42,364 bases of DNA, from positions 1-42,364 of the forward strand of contig NZ_VOLS01000037.1 in NCBI RefSeq assembly GCF_007954265.1, given 5' to 3'. Shown here in pieces: positions 15,127-24,037 of this stretch. Source of the stretch: Colwellia sp. C1TZA3 (GTDB taxonomy: Bacteria; Pseudomonadota; Gammaproteobacteria; Enterobacterales; Alteromonadaceae). The notes below the pieces were generated by a model, which did not search any database, was not told where the DNA came from, and saw nothing but the letters and a program-made list of their open reading frames with translations. The first letter of the stretch is position 1; the number at the start of each line of letters is the position of its first letter. Position numbers and translations under genes: made by a program.

Positions 15127-16194
15127 TTATTGAATAGCCGGATATTTAATCTGATCTGATAAATGCCCAACTGAGCTTACAAAGTAATAAGATAAATTCC
15201 AATGCATTAAGCTTTTATAGTTGTCGTAGGCCAAATAAGCACGGCCTTTTTCATCATCAGGAAAAACTAAGGCGGCTTTAATATCCACTTTAGGTAGGTT
15301 AGTACCGTCGCTACGTCGAATGCCTAAAGCCTGCCATTGTGCTAAGGTTTTTTCGCTTTTGGCCCAAGCTTTTAACCAGTTTCTACGACCACCAGTATTT
15401 TTAGGAATAGCTAATGAGGTATCAAAACCACTAGGTAGTTTAACTTGACGACCCCAAGTGAGTTCATCGTTCCAGCCTTGTTTTTTCAGATAATTTGCCA
15501 TTGAAGCAAAAACATCAGCTTGGTTAGCCCAAATATCTTTTTTGCCATCGCCATCACCATCAACAGCATAACCAACAAAAGAAGTGGGTATAAACTGATT
15601 TTGTCCCATAGCACCGGCCCAAGAGCCTTTCATGTTGGCACTGTCAATATGACCTTCTTGTAATATCTGTAACGCGGCCCAAAGCTGCTTTTTAAAGAAG
15701 ACTTCACGACGTCCTTCATATGCTAAAGTTGATAACGCAGAGATAACATTATAATTGCCCATTATTTTGCCAAAGTTAGTTTCTAGCCCCCAAAGCGCGA
15801 CGATAAAACGTGGTTGTACGCCATATTCGGTAGCTACTTTTTTCAGCAGCACTTCGTGTTCTTTATACTTTGCTCTAGCGCGCTTTATTTTCCAATCAGG
15901 TAAGCGTTTTGGCAAATAAGTATCAAGTGTTTCAACCGTTTCTGGCTGATTTCGATCGGCTTTTACCGCACGTTGATGGAACACAACATTAGTAAAAGCT
16001 TCATCGATTAATGCTTGCTCAAAGCCCTTAGCTAGCGCCTCTTGCTTGAGCTTAACAATATATTGCTCAAAGCTGACTTTAGTCTCTGATGTTATTGCCG
16101 CTTTGTTAGTAGCAAAACTCGTTTGTGAACATAAGGCTAAGCACAGGGAAAGTAATAATATCTTTACTGATTTTATGGCGTTAATAGTGCGCAT
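15127..16194 (-). CDS. Lytic murein transglycosylase, MltB family
   Basis: A 355-residue periplasmic peptidoglycan-cleaving enzyme with an N-terminal signal peptide (about residues 1-28, ending SFA). The SLT_2 domain spans about residues 40-340. Glu138 in ALWGLETNFGK is the predicted catalytic acid, and GSWAGAMGQNQFIPTSF is the second signature. There is no lipobox cysteine at the cleavage site, so it should be soluble rather than lipid-anchored as MltB is, and no separate peptidoglycan-binding domain follows. Start ATG at 16194 has AAGGAGAT upstream and overlaps the ycgL stop (TAATG), so the two are translationally coupled. Confidence 0.9.
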   Translation of the reverse strand: MRTINAIKSVKILLLSLCLALCSQTSFATNKAAITSETKVSFEQYIVKLKQEALAKGFEQALIDEAFTNVVFHQRAVKADRNQPETVETLDTYLPKRLPDWKIKRARAKYKEHEVLLKKVATEYGVQPRFIVALWGLETNFGKIMGNYNVISALSTLAYEGRREVFFKKQLWAALQILQEGHIDSANMKGSWAGAMGQNQFIPTSFVGYAVDGDGDGKKDIWANQADVFASMANYLKKQGWNDELTWGRQVKLPSGFDTSLAIPKNTGGRRNWLKAWAKSEKTLAQWQALGIRRSDGTNLPKVDIKAALVFPDDEKGRAYLAYDNYKSLMHWNLSYYFVSSVGHLSDQIKYPAIQ

Positions 16195-16493
16195 TATGAT
16201 TTATCTCCTTGACTATCATCGGTATCTTGCATGTCAGCTTTGTGCGCTTTTAACATGTCTTCTTCCTGCGGCGTTAATTGCAGATAATAACCTTGTTTGG
16301 CTAAACTTACTTTTACTTTATCAAGATCAGAAAAGCCCAGTTTGACTTTGGTTGCAAGGTTTAACACGGTAACCATCACCGGCTTACCAAACATTTTCAT
16401 CAAGGCTTCAGGCACCTCAGAAAAATCATCTCGTTTATTAATAAAGAGATAGGTTTGTATTTTTTTCGAACTTTTATAAACACTGCACAGCAT
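16194..16493 (-). CDS. ycgL: YcgL domain protein
   Basis: A 99-residue protein. MLCSVYKSSKKIQTYLFI, then FSEVPEALMKMFGKP and the end block GYYLQLTPQEEDML are the YcgL (DUF709) family features. The structure of the E. coli protein is known but its role is not. The last 16 residues are acidic and probably disordered. It is the first gene of a pair with the lytic transglycosylase. AGGT lies eight bases before the ATG. Confidence 0.92.
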   Translation of the reverse strand: MLCSVYKSSKKIQTYLFINKRDDFSEVPEALMKMFGKPVMVTVLNLATKVKLGFSDLDKVKVSLAKQGYYLQLTPQEEDMLKAHKADMQDTDDSQGDKS

Positions 16494-16524
16494 AATGGAG
16501 ACCTATGATTAAAAATGGGTTATG

Positions 16525-16637
16525 AAAGGTTGCTAACTTGGCTTTATCTTAGCAACCTTTGAGTAAAGTTATCATAACAAAACGACAGCGTTTTGACTGC
16601 TAACTGATGCTTTACTCAAGATAATTCAAGCATCAGT
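16525..16637. other. Two strong hairpins between rnd and ycgL
   Basis: The first is AAAGGTTGCTAA (16525-16536) with TTAGCAACCTTT (16549-16560). The second is AACTGATGCTT (16602-16612) with AAGCATCAGTT (16627-16637). Neither is followed by a T-run on either strand, so they are not classical terminators. They lie in the 176-bp gap downstream of rnd and could act in RNA processing or 3'-end stability. Confidence 0.5.
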
Positions 16638-16669
16638 TAAGGACAATTTATGCATAACTGATACTTAAG

Positions 16670-17821
16670 TTATTGAAAGTCATTCTCAACAAATATTAAC
16701 AATTTATCACCTAACAAGGGCTTACGCCAACCGCGCATAATATCAACCATGTTGAGGTTATTCTGTGCACCATTGAGCTTAAAATGCCAAGACAGAAATT
16801 GATTTATTTGCTTTTTAGAAGCTAAATTTTCTGTCAATAAATTGGTTTGTGTACTTAATTCGTTAATATAATTTTTAACTTTTTTAAAGTTCTGCTTATA
16901 CCCAGGATATTCGTCAAGACGAATAATTTGTTCAGGTAATTTAACATTTTGTGCTTCAGCTACACGTTTTAATACCGTCAGCATCGCATTACCTTTATGA
17001 CGAATATCAAGTAACTCAACACCTTCAATGCTCGACATAGCGCCAACATTGCTAGGATTAACTTGTGCCAAGGCCAATAAAGTATGATCTTTGGCAATAA
17101 AACCAATCGGGCGATCTTTTAATTTAGCTTGTTGATAGCGCCAAATAGTTAATTGCTGCAGTCGATAAAGTTGTGGTGGGTTTAAACGCCAAGCCATTTT
17201 AACATTGAGGTACAACTGACTTTCATCAATCGCTTTGAACTTACGTTCAACCATGACATCACTTTCTTCTTTCACTGCTGCTAACCAACCCGTCTTTTCA
17301 ATATCTGCCATCAATCTAGGCAGAATATCAAACAAATGCTCAACATCAGCCGCCGCGTAACTCAGTTGCTTTTGTGTTAGCGGCCTTTTCATCCAATCGG
17401 CTCTAGATTCAGACTTATCCAGTTCAATACCGGTATAATGTGCAATCATAGCGGCATAGCCCATTGATATACCATGGCCTAAAAATGACATAATAATTTG
17501 GCTATCAATTAAGTTTATTGGCTGACAGTTACCTGCAGTGAGAAAGACTTCAAGATCTTCAGAGCAAGCATGCAGTACTTTTTGAACATTAGGATTTTCA
17601 AGTAATTGCCAAAAAGGTGATAAATCTGGTAAAGCGACCGGGTCAATTAAGGCTAAGGTTTTACCGTCGTTTATTTGAATAAGCCCTAACTTTGGATAGA
17701 GCGTTCGTGTGCGTACAAACTCAGTATCGATAGCAAGAACACTTGCTTGGGAATAGCGTTGACAAACTAGATGTAATTGCTCGGAGTCTTCGACATAGAT
17801 TCTTTCAAGAGTTGCTTGCAC
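16670..17821 (-). CDS. rnd: Ribonuclease D
   Basis: A 3'-5' exoribonuclease for tRNA and structured RNA maturation. The DEDD exonuclease domain comes first: Exo I LAIDTEFVRTRTLYPKLGLIQ, Exo II LHACSEDLEVF, and Exo III YAAADVEHLFDILP with its conserved Tyr and Asp. One or two HRDC domains follow (about residues 200-380). The frame is open from a TTG at 17842, but GTG at 17821 has AGGA six bases upstream and gives an N-terminus (MQATLERIYVEDSEQL) matching E. coli Rnd in length, so I chose it (383 residues). The gene stands alone downstream of REP array C. Confidence 0.9.
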   Translation of the reverse strand: MQATLERIYVEDSEQLHLVCQRYSQASVLAIDTEFVRTRTLYPKLGLIQINDGKTLALIDPVALPDLSPFWQLLENPNVQKVLHACSEDLEVFLTAGNCQPINLIDSQIIMSFLGHGISMGYAAMIAHYTGIELDKSESRADWMKRPLTQKQLSYAAADVEHLFDILPRLMADIEKTGWLAAVKEESDVMVERKFKAIDESQLYLNVKMAWRLNPPQLYRLQQLTIWRYQQAKLKDRPIGFIAKDHTLLALAQVNPSNVGAMSSIEGVELLDIRHKGNAMLTVLKRVAEAQNVKLPEQIIRLDEYPGYKQNFKKVKNYINELSTQTNLLTENLASKKQINQFLSWHFKLNGAQNNLNMVDIMRGWRKPLLGDKLLIFVENDFQ

Positions 17822-17842
17822 GTAATATCCTATATAAACCAA

Positions 17843-19349
17843 ATACTAAGAAAATCGCTTGTTGTTGTATTGAAAACGTTAACAGCGGGTAGTGGGAAGT
17901 TGCATTATATCAATTTGACTAATTAAGTGTACCATAGCTTATTTTCTAATTGTTTTCTAACCATTGCTAAGATGAAACTTAATGGCTCAAGACAAATAAA
18001 CAGGCTCTGTTGTAGTTAATTGTTGTCGTATCAGATGAAATTAACGCGGCTATCCATATCTGGCCCATCACCTTAATTACTCGCTAAACAGTTGACGGAC
18101 TAAAGTCCGACCTACAAAAGATCACAACAAGTTATAACAAATTACGAAAAATCACAAAAAATTCAACACGACATGAACACCCGTAGGCCTGATGTAGGTT
18201 GGACTTTAGTCCATCAAGTTAAATGAAATTTAACTGTCTTTGCCATAAATACTAACCGATAAAGATAAGAGCCGCTACAAATGTCTTTTGGCCTATCGCG
18301 TTAATTGCTCGCTACACGGTTGACGGACTAAAGTCCGACCTACAAAAAATCGCAAAAGATCACGAAAAATTCAACACGACATGAACACCCGTAGGCCCGA
18401 TGTAGGTTGGACTTTAGTCCATCAAGTTAAATAAAATTTAACTGTCTTTGCCATCAATACTGACCGATAAAAATAAGAGCTACTGCAAATGTCTTTTGAC
18501 CGATCACCTTAATTGCTCGCTAAACGGTTGACGGACTAAAGTCCGACCTACAAAAGATCACAAAAAAATTCAACACGACATGATCACCCGCAGGCCTGAT
18601 ATAGGTTGGACTTTAGTCCATCAAGTTAAATGCAATTTAACTGTCTTTGCCATCGATGCTGACCGATAAAGATAAGAGACACTGCAAATGTCTTTGGGCC
18701 TATCGCGTTAATTGCGCGCTAAACGGTTGACGGACTAAAGTCCGACCTACAAAAGATCACAACAAATTATAACAAATTACGAAAAATCACAAAAAATTCA
18801 ACACGACATGAACACCCGTAGGCCCGATGTAGGTTGGACTTTAGTCCATCAGGTTAAATGCAATTTAACTGTCTTTGCCATCAATGCTGACCTATAAAGA
18901 TAAGAGACACTACAAATGTCTTTTGGCCTATCGCGTTAATTGCTCGCTAAACAGTTGACGGACTAAAGTCCGACCTACAAAAGATCACAACAAATTCAAC
19001 ACGAAATAATCACCCGTAGGCCCGATGTTGGACTTTAGTCCATCAGGTTAAATGCAATTTAACTGTCTTTGCCATCGATGCTGACCGATAAAGATAAGAG
19101 ACACTGCAAATGTCTTCTGGCCTATCGCGTTAATTGCTCGCTACACGGTTGACGGACTAAAGTCCGACCTACAAAAAATCACAAAAAATTCAACACTAAA
19201 CAATCACTCATCATATTAATCAGCTGCTTAACAGTTAACAGAATAAATCTCAGCTAACAAAAAAACGTAGCTAACATGATAATTTTCTCTCTAAGCCTTT
19301 AAACAGTAAACTTCATAATCTAACAACAGTGTTGTGGAACCGCACAAAT
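17843..19349. other. Noncoding region with REP array C
   Basis: About 1.5 kb between the rluB terminator and rnd contains no gene. It is dominated by array C (18094-19172). The 250 bases upstream of rnd presumably include its promoter, which I cannot pinpoint. A string ATATCAATTTGACTAATTAAGTG (17907-17929) is similar to one upstream of yciO (22653). Confidence 0.6.
18094..19172. repeat. REP/BIME tandem array C, six units
   Basis: The inverted C-type hairpin, here CGGACT-AA-AGTCCG, starts (GACGG) at 18094, 18322, 18530, 18729, 18957 and 19151. The spacing is uneven: 228, 208, 199, 228 and 194. Between successive copies lies a direct T-type hairpin (GTAGGT then TGGACT-TT-AGTCCA), missing its GTAGGT partly at 19026. 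The companion hairpin GTTAAAT-NNN-ATTTAAC follows each T-type copy with loops GAA, AAA, GCA, GCA and GCA. Length changes come from the stretch of ATCACAA/ATTACGAAAA-like words after the C-type hairpin. Confidence 0.9.
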
Positions 19350-19390
19350 AAAAATGACAAGTTCGATAATTAATTGAACTTGTCATTTTT
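19350..19390 (-). terminator. Intrinsic terminator of rluB
   Basis: A perfect 15-bp stem: AAAAATGACAAGTTC (19350-19364) with GAACTTGTCATTTTT (19376-19390), and an 11-base AT loop. It lies just downstream of the rluB stop. The A-run on the left arm gives a U-tract on the minus-strand transcript. The symmetrical stem could also work on the plus strand. Confidence 0.85.
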
Positions 19391-19413
19391 TCAGCACTAC
19401 CACCTTGCTATTT

Positions 19414-20274
19414 TTAACGTTTACGTCTGGTCACTTGTTTGCTGCGGTGTTGATGCTTTTTAACTGAGCGACGAATTCTGCGGCTTTTCGCGTTATCCAT
19501 GGCTTTCTCATCCACCTTAACTTTACTTTGTATTTCAGGCGCTAAATCAACCAGTGTTCTGTAATAGTTAACATCTTTTAAATTTAATTCTGTCCAACCA
19601 CCTAAAGGTAACTGACGCTTCATTTCCATATCGCCGTAGCGAACACGGATCAAGCGGCTTACTTGTACATCTTGGCTTTCCCACAAACGACGAACTTCAC
19701 GGTTACGTCCTTCAGATAGCACAACATGGAACCAATGGTTGCGACCTTCACCACCTCGGTAAGTAATTTTTTGAAACTTCGCGGTACCATCTTCTAGTTT
19801 CACGCCATGGCGCAAAGTTTGTAACATGGCTTCATTAACGTCACCAAATATCCGCACCGCATATTCACGCTCAACCTGTTTTGAAGGGTGCATTAAACGA
19901 TTGGCAAGCTCACCATCAGTGGTAAAAAGTAACATGCCTGAGGTGTTAATATCCAAACGACCTACCGCGACCCAACGACTACCATCTAACTTAGGTAAAC
20001 GGTCGAATACTGTTGGGCGACCTTCGGGATCTTTACGGGTACACATTTCACCTTCTGGCTTGTTGTACATTAATACCCGGCAAAAATCTTCTTCTAGTGC
20101 CTTAAGCTTAATTTGATGGCCATCAACTCGAATAAGTTCATTGCCTTCAACACGGTCGCCTAAATAAGCGGTTTTACCTTCAACACTCACACGACCGGCG
20201 CTAATGTAGGTTTCCATTTCACGACGTGAACCAGCACCCGCTCGCGCTAATACTTTTTGTAATTTTTCAGACAT
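19414..20274 (-). CDS. rluB: 23S rRNA pseudouridine(2605) synthase RluB
   Basis: A large-subunit pseudouridine synthase of the RsuA/RluB group. The N-terminal S4 RNA-binding domain ([21 protein letters not shown]) is followed by the catalytic domain with [23 protein letters not shown], where the Asp is the nucleophile. The C-terminal tail is highly basic. The frame is open further upstream to 20322, but the [13 protein letters not shown] start at 20274 matches RluB exactly, so I chose that (286 residues). It is the last gene of the scpA-scpB-rluB group and ends in a strong terminator. Confidence 0.93.
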   Translation of the reverse strand: MSEKLQKVLARAGAGSRREMETYISAGRVSVEGKTAYLGDRVEGNELIRVDGHQIKLKALEEDFCRVLMYNKPEGEMCTRKDPEGRPTVFDRLPKLDGSRWVAVGRLDINTSGMLLFTTDGELANRLMHPSKQVEREYAVRIFGDVNEAMLQTLRHGVKLEDGTAKFQKITYRGGEGRNHWFHVVLSEGRNREVRRLWESQDVQVSRLIRVRYGDMEMKRQLPLGGWTELNLKDVNYYRTLVDLAPEIQSKVKVDEKAMDNAKSRRIRRSVKKHQHRSKQVTRRKR

Positions 20275-20413
20275 AGGTCTTAACTCTCTTACGTCAGTAA
20301 CTTCACAGTTAACACGGTACAAACCGGCTACTATTACGTCTCTGTCTCTTTAAGTTTGGGGTAAATAACCCCGGTGTTTAGTTATTGCTATTATAGCTAA
20401 AGTGTTAAAAATT

Positions 20414-20977
20414 TTAACGAGTAAAATCTGCCATCGGCATTAACTCTGGCAATTGGTCAAGTGATGTTAGCGAAAAGTAATCAAGAAATCCTTGCGTACT
20501 TGCATACAATACCGGCCGACCTGGTACTTCTTTTTGGCCTACGGTTTTAATCCAATTTCTATCCGTTAATGTCTTAATGATTTGACTACTAACACCAACA
20601 CCGCGAATGTCTTCTATTTCACCACGGGTTATCGGTTGTTTATAGGCAATTAACGCTAAGGTTTCTAAAATAGCACGTGAGTATTTCGGTGCTCTTTCTT
20701 TATATAAATGCGCTAAATCATCACTAAGCGCTATCGGTGTTTGAAAACGATAGCCTGACGCGACTTTGTTAAGCTCAACGCCACGACCTTTATACTGCGC
20801 CTGAATAACGATAATTATATCACGAATACGAAGATTACTAATACGATATTCAATTAAAAAATCGCGTTTAAGTAATTGCACTGACAACGGCTTATCAGCA
20901 ATAAATAATGCGGCTTCAACCAAGCGTTGTAGCTTGGCATCATCGATGTCTTTGTGGCGTATTTTATCGGTTATCAT
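20414..20977 (-). CDS. scpB: Segregation and condensation protein B
   Basis: A 187-residue partner of ScpA in the Smc-ScpAB chromosome condensation complex. KLQRLVEAALFIADKPLSV is the first winged-helix block, and RAILETLALIAYKQPITRGEIEDIRGV is the ScpB signature. The C-terminal tail is short. It lies 50 bases downstream of scpA. Many enterobacteria use MukBEF instead, so scpAB here supports an Alteromonadales-type host. Confidence 0.93.
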   Translation of the reverse strand: MITDKIRHKDIDDAKLQRLVEAALFIADKPLSVQLLKRDFLIEYRISNLRIRDIIIVIQAQYKGRGVELNKVASGYRFQTPIALSDDLAHLYKERAPKYSRAILETLALIAYKQPITRGEIEDIRGVGVSSQIIKTLTDRNWIKTVGQKEVPGRPVLYASTQGFLDYFSLTSLDQLPELMPMADFTR

Positions 20978-21027
20978 TGCTACTTATTTTACCCTTGATT
21001 CTACTATAAGTTCTGCTATAAGTTTTT

Positions 21028-21900
21028 CTAGTACTGAGTATGCCGAGGAAGGCAAAGATGTATTTCACCATAAACTTGTGTTTGAACACACTCAATTAAC
21101 GACTCTTTAATGAGTTCAAGAATGGCTAAAAATGTCACAACAACACCTTGTTTACCTTCTTTCACGGTAAATAAGTCGCTAAAATTTCGATAGGGTTGCT
21201 CGCTTTCAGTCTCTGTAAGGGTCGCCAAAATATCGGCCATACGCGCTCTAGTCGATAACGACTCTTTTTGGATATGATGATGTTCATAGGCCTGAGTGCG
21301 CTTTATTACACCTTGCAGGGCCGTGACTAACTCAGCTAAGTCCACTTGGCTATTAAGTATTTCAGGGATAAAATTCTCGGCTAATTCTACGTTGGCAACA
21401 TAGCTATCACGGTCCACTCGCGGTAGCTCATCAAGGTTTTCAGCTGCCTTTTTTATCACTTCATATGCTTGTAGTTTTCTAACCAATTCTGCTCTTGGAT
21501 CACCCTCGTCTTCTGTAACGGCTTGTTTGGGTAATAATAAGCGTGATTTAATTTCAGCTAAAATCGCCGCCATAACCAAATATTCAGCAGCTAATTCCAA
21601 CTTAATATCTTTCATCAAATCGACATAAGCCATATATTGCGTGGTAATAGGAAAAATAGGTAAATCTAAAATATCAAATTTTTGTTTACGAATTAAATAC
21701 AATAAAAGATCGAGCGGCCCTTCAAACAACTCAAGAATAACTTCTAAAGCGTCAGGAGGAATAAATAAATCTTCTGGCTTTTCAATTATCGCCTCACCGC
21801 GCAATAAGGCAAAAGGTAATACTTGCTGCAACATAACACCAGACACGGGACTGTTGCCTTGCGTGATCTTATTAGATAATTCCTCTGTATTATCAGGCAT
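21028..21900 (-). CDS. scpA: Segregation and condensation protein A
   Basis: A 290-residue kleisin of the bacterial condensin. LELFEGPLDLLLYLIRKQKFDILDLPI (N-terminal Smc-binding part, about residues 55-81) and LAAEYLVMAAILAEIKSRLLLP are diagnostic. The C-terminal winged helix ends the protein. The first 45 residues are an additional variable tail. It is upstream of scpB on the same strand. No strong Shine-Dalgarno sequence precedes the ATG at 21900, so an internal start is possible. Confidence 0.93.
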   Translation of the reverse strand: MPDNTEELSNKITQGNSPVSGVMLQQVLPFALLRGEAIIEKPEDLFIPPDALEVILELFEGPLDLLLYLIRKQKFDILDLPIFPITTQYMAYVDLMKDIKLELAAEYLVMAAILAEIKSRLLLPKQAVTEDEGDPRAELVRKLQAYEVIKKAAENLDELPRVDRDSYVANVELAENFIPEILNSQVDLAELVTALQGVIKRTQAYEHHHIQKESLSTRARMADILATLTETESEQPYRNFSDLFTVKEGKQGVVVTFLAILELIKESLIECVQTQVYGEIHLCLPRHTQY

Positions 21901-22012
21901 CAGCAGCTTGCAACATTGAAATTTTTTGTTTCATAAATAGGACGTAAAAATTATGGTTAATCATTGATTGTACTAAGCGATATTGTGCCAAGTGATACTA
22001 TACCAAGCGATA

Positions 22013-22633
22013 CTATTGAAACGGTGTTGGGTCACCTTCACCAAAACGAATAATTTCAACTTCATCATTAGAAAAGTCGATCACCGTAGTTGGTTTTTCG
22101 CCTAAATGGCCACCATTCATAATCAAGTCAACTTGGTGTTCTAAAATATCGCGGATGTGCTCAGGGTCAAACTCTGCGGTGGTATCGCCAGGCATGATCA
22201 AGGTAGTCGACATGATTGGCTCGCCCAATTCAGCTAATAATGCTTGGGCAATATTATTGTCAGGTACGCGAATACCGATAGTTTTACGCTTGGGATTTAG
22301 TAAGCGTTTAGGCACTTCTTTTGAGCCTTTAAAAATAAAAGTATAAGGCCCTGGGGTATTATTCTTTAGTAAGCGAAAAACACTGTTTTCAACACGAGTA
22401 TATTCTGACAATTCTGACAAGTCACTGCACATTAAAGTAAAATTATGCTCTTTACTAATATCTCTAATGTTGCAAATTCGCTCCAAGGCTTTTTTATCAC
22501 CGATATGGCAGCCTAAAGCGTAACCAGAGTCGGTTGGATAAACAATAACGCCACCTTGGCTAATAATGGCAGCTGCTTGCTTCATTAAGCGACCTTGCGG
22601 GTTATCGGGGTGAACATAAAAAAACTGACTCAT
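22013..22633 (-). CDS. yciO: YciO, Sua5/YciO/YrdC family protein
   Basis: A 206-residue protein nearly colinear with E. coli YciO: MSQFFYVHPDNPQGRL at the start, GGVIVYPTDSGYALGC, NFTLMCSDLSELS, KNNTPGPYTFI, and KPTTVIDFS. The fold binds ATP and threonine-like substrates as in TsaC, but YciO is a separate branch, and its threonylcarbamoyl-AMP activity is not the main cellular source. Although the frame continues to a TTG at 22645, the ATG at 22633 with GGAG six bases before it is clearly the start. Confidence 0.92.
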   Translation of the reverse strand: MSQFFYVHPDNPQGRLMKQAAAIISQGGVIVYPTDSGYALGCHIGDKKALERICNIRDISKEHNFTLMCSDLSELSEYTRVENSVFRLLKNNTPGPYTFIFKGSKEVPKRLLNPKRKTIGIRVPDNNIAQALLAELGEPIMSTTLIMPGDTTAEFDPEHIRDILEHQVDLIMNGGHLGEKPTTVIDFSNDEVEIIRFGEGDPTPFQ

Positions 22634-22793
22634 AATGAGCTCCAACTAAATAATACCAATTTGATTAATTAAGTGATTAATTAAACTCAGCTATACAGCT
22701 TAATTAAACTGACCTGTGATTAAAATTTCTCGCTTACTTTAGAAGCAATTAAAATTAACGACCAACCAGCAAGATTGCACATTAGTTAATCGC

Positions 22794-23672
22794 TTATGCT
22801 TGCCAAAGTTGCCAAATGGGCTTAGCCTGCTCAGGCATAATTAAATTGCGCCCTAAATCGCTCCAGCGACTTGGCTGATGAAAATCAGATCCCATCGAAG
22901 CATGTAAATCATATTCTGCACAATAGCTTAACATTATTTTACGCTGTTCGTTGCTCATCTGTGGTAAAACCACCTCTAAACCGTCACCTTGTGCGGCCTT
23001 AAAATCAACAATTAAGCGTCGTAACCATTTGGCGGTTAAATCATATCGAATCGGATGCGCCATCACAGCAACACCACCAGCAGCATGAATAACCGCCACA
23101 GCTTCTTCTATGCTACACCAATTAGGGTTGACATAAGCGCGCTGGCCTTTACCAATATATTTATCAAAGGCCGCTTGCATTTTACTGACGATACCGCGAT
23201 GCAAAAGTACTTTAGCAAAATGTGCTCGAGTAATAGAACCCTCACCGGCTAATGCTTTAGCTTGGCTATAAACGTCGTTAAAACCACACTTTGTTAGTTT
23301 TTCGCCCATCGAAATAGCACGCGCTTCTCGACGTTGCTGCTGTGCTGAAATTAACGCCTGCAATGCCTCGTGCTCAGCATCAATATTTAAACCGACAATA
23401 TGAATTTCAAAACCTTGCCATTGCGTCGATATTTCAATGCCATCAATTAAAGTTAATGGAATATTTTTGTCTATAATAGTTTGTTTTGCACTATCAAGAC
23501 CTTTAACAGTATCGTGATCAGTAATGGCTAATACGTCAATTTGAAAGTTAACTGCCCGTTCTATTAGCTCTTTTGGCGTTAATGCGCCATCAGAGCAATT
23601 AGTATGGCTGTGCAGATCAACGCGCAAGTTGGAAAAATCTTTATCATTTGTAGAATCAGTAGTTGACATCAT
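22794..23672 (-). CDS. rnm: RNase AM, PHP-domain 5'-3' exonuclease (YciV)
   Basis: A 292-residue PHP-family phosphoesterase. RVDLHSHTNCSDGALTP (metal-binding His residues), VLAITDHDTVKG, the late VAVMAHPIRYDL and GSDFHQ complete the active site. The E. coli homologue trims the 5' ends of rRNAs and acts on nucleotide 3',5'-bisphosphates. Two adjacent ATGs (23672 and 23669) are possible starts. It is divergent from the trp operon and followed by yciO, an arrangement shared with E. coli (trp next to yciV-yciO), which helps anchor the region. Confidence 0.92.
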   Translation of the reverse strand: MMSTTDSTNDKDFSNLRVDLHSHTNCSDGALTPKELIERAVNFQIDVLAITDHDTVKGLDSAKQTIIDKNIPLTLIDGIEISTQWQGFEIHIVGLNIDAEHEALQALISAQQQRREARAISMGEKLTKCGFNDVYSQAKALAGEGSITRAHFAKVLLHRGIVSKMQAAFDKYIGKGQRAYVNPNWCSIEEAVAVIHAAGGVAVMAHPIRYDLTAKWLRRLIVDFKAAQGDGLEVVLPQMSNEQRKIMLSYCAEYDLHASMGSDFHQPSRWSDLGRNLIMPEQAKPIWQLWQA

Positions 23673-23776
23673 TACGTGAATCGGTTCTTCTATAGGGACT
23701 TAAAACTGTCTAAAACAAGTGCAAGTCGCTATTTGGGCAAGTGAATAACAACGATTTTACTGAGATAAAACAGATA

Positions 23777-23833
23777 ATGATACAAGTAAAAAAAACTATT
23801 TCTTTGATTTGGTGGTGGCATAACTCTAGATAA
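23777..23833 (+). CDS. trpL: Tryptophan operon leader peptide
   Basis: A short frame encoding MIQVKKTISLIWWWHNSR then TAA. It carries three consecutive TGG codons at 23810-23818 and is followed 37 bases later by the terminator hairpin. This is the classical arrangement of a trp attenuator: the ribosome stalls at Trp codons when charged tRNA-Trp is scarce. GAGA at 23762-23765 is a weak possible ribosome site. Confidence 0.85.
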   Translation: MIQVKKTISLIWWWHNSR

Positions 23834-23904
23834 CTGGGTTGTGATGTTTACTTGTAAGTAAAAACTTCGAAAACCCGCATTTTATGGCGGGTTTTTTGTT
23901 TTTT
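23822..23904 (+). terminator. Trp attenuator: alternative hairpins ending in an intrinsic terminator
   Basis: The terminator stem is AAACCCGC (23871-23878) with GCGGGTTT (23887-23894), and T-rich sequence follows to 23904. A competing segment GGGTT (23836-23840) can pair with AACCC in the left arm as antiterminator. It can also pair, with one G-U, with AACTC (23822-23826), which lies over the end of the leader reading frame. These give the 1:2, 2:3 and 3:4 logic of trp attenuation. The energies were not computed. Confidence 0.75.
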
Positions 23905-23940
23905 AAATTTTGAATTAATTAAAACAACAAGAGAATAACT

Positions 23941-24003
23941 ATGTTGCGTATTAAAGCTAAACGTTGGTTCTTATGGTGGCTTCTGCCTATTTACGCTGGA
24001 TGA
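23941..24003 (+). CDS. Second Trp-rich mini-ORF between attenuator and trpE
   Basis: ATG at 23941 opens a 20-codon frame containing RWFLWWLLPIYAG, with three Trp codons, and TGA at 24001-24003. AAGAGAA lies 8-10 bases before it. It ends 34 bases before the trpE ATG and lies after the attenuator terminator, so it is translated only in read-through mRNA. It might tune trpE translation according to tryptophan supply, or be a relic of a duplicated leader. No further terminator follows it. Expression is not shown by the sequence alone. Confidence 0.5.
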   Translation: MLRIKAKRWFLWWLLPIYAG

Positions 24004-24037
24004 CCTTTTTTTAAATAGATTATTTGTAGGAATACCC

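Noticed and set aside
17822-17842. TTG start for rnd
   Set aside because: GTG at 17821 has a good AGGA site and matches the usual Rnd N-terminus.
23700-23776. TrpR operator upstream of the trp leader
   Set aside because: No palindrome resembling the ACTAGT-type trp operator is visible; only attenuation can be supported.
23941-24037. Second terminator after the second Trp-rich mini-ORF
   Set aside because: The T-run at 24006-24012 is preceded only by weak stems (GGC/GCC), so no terminator was called.
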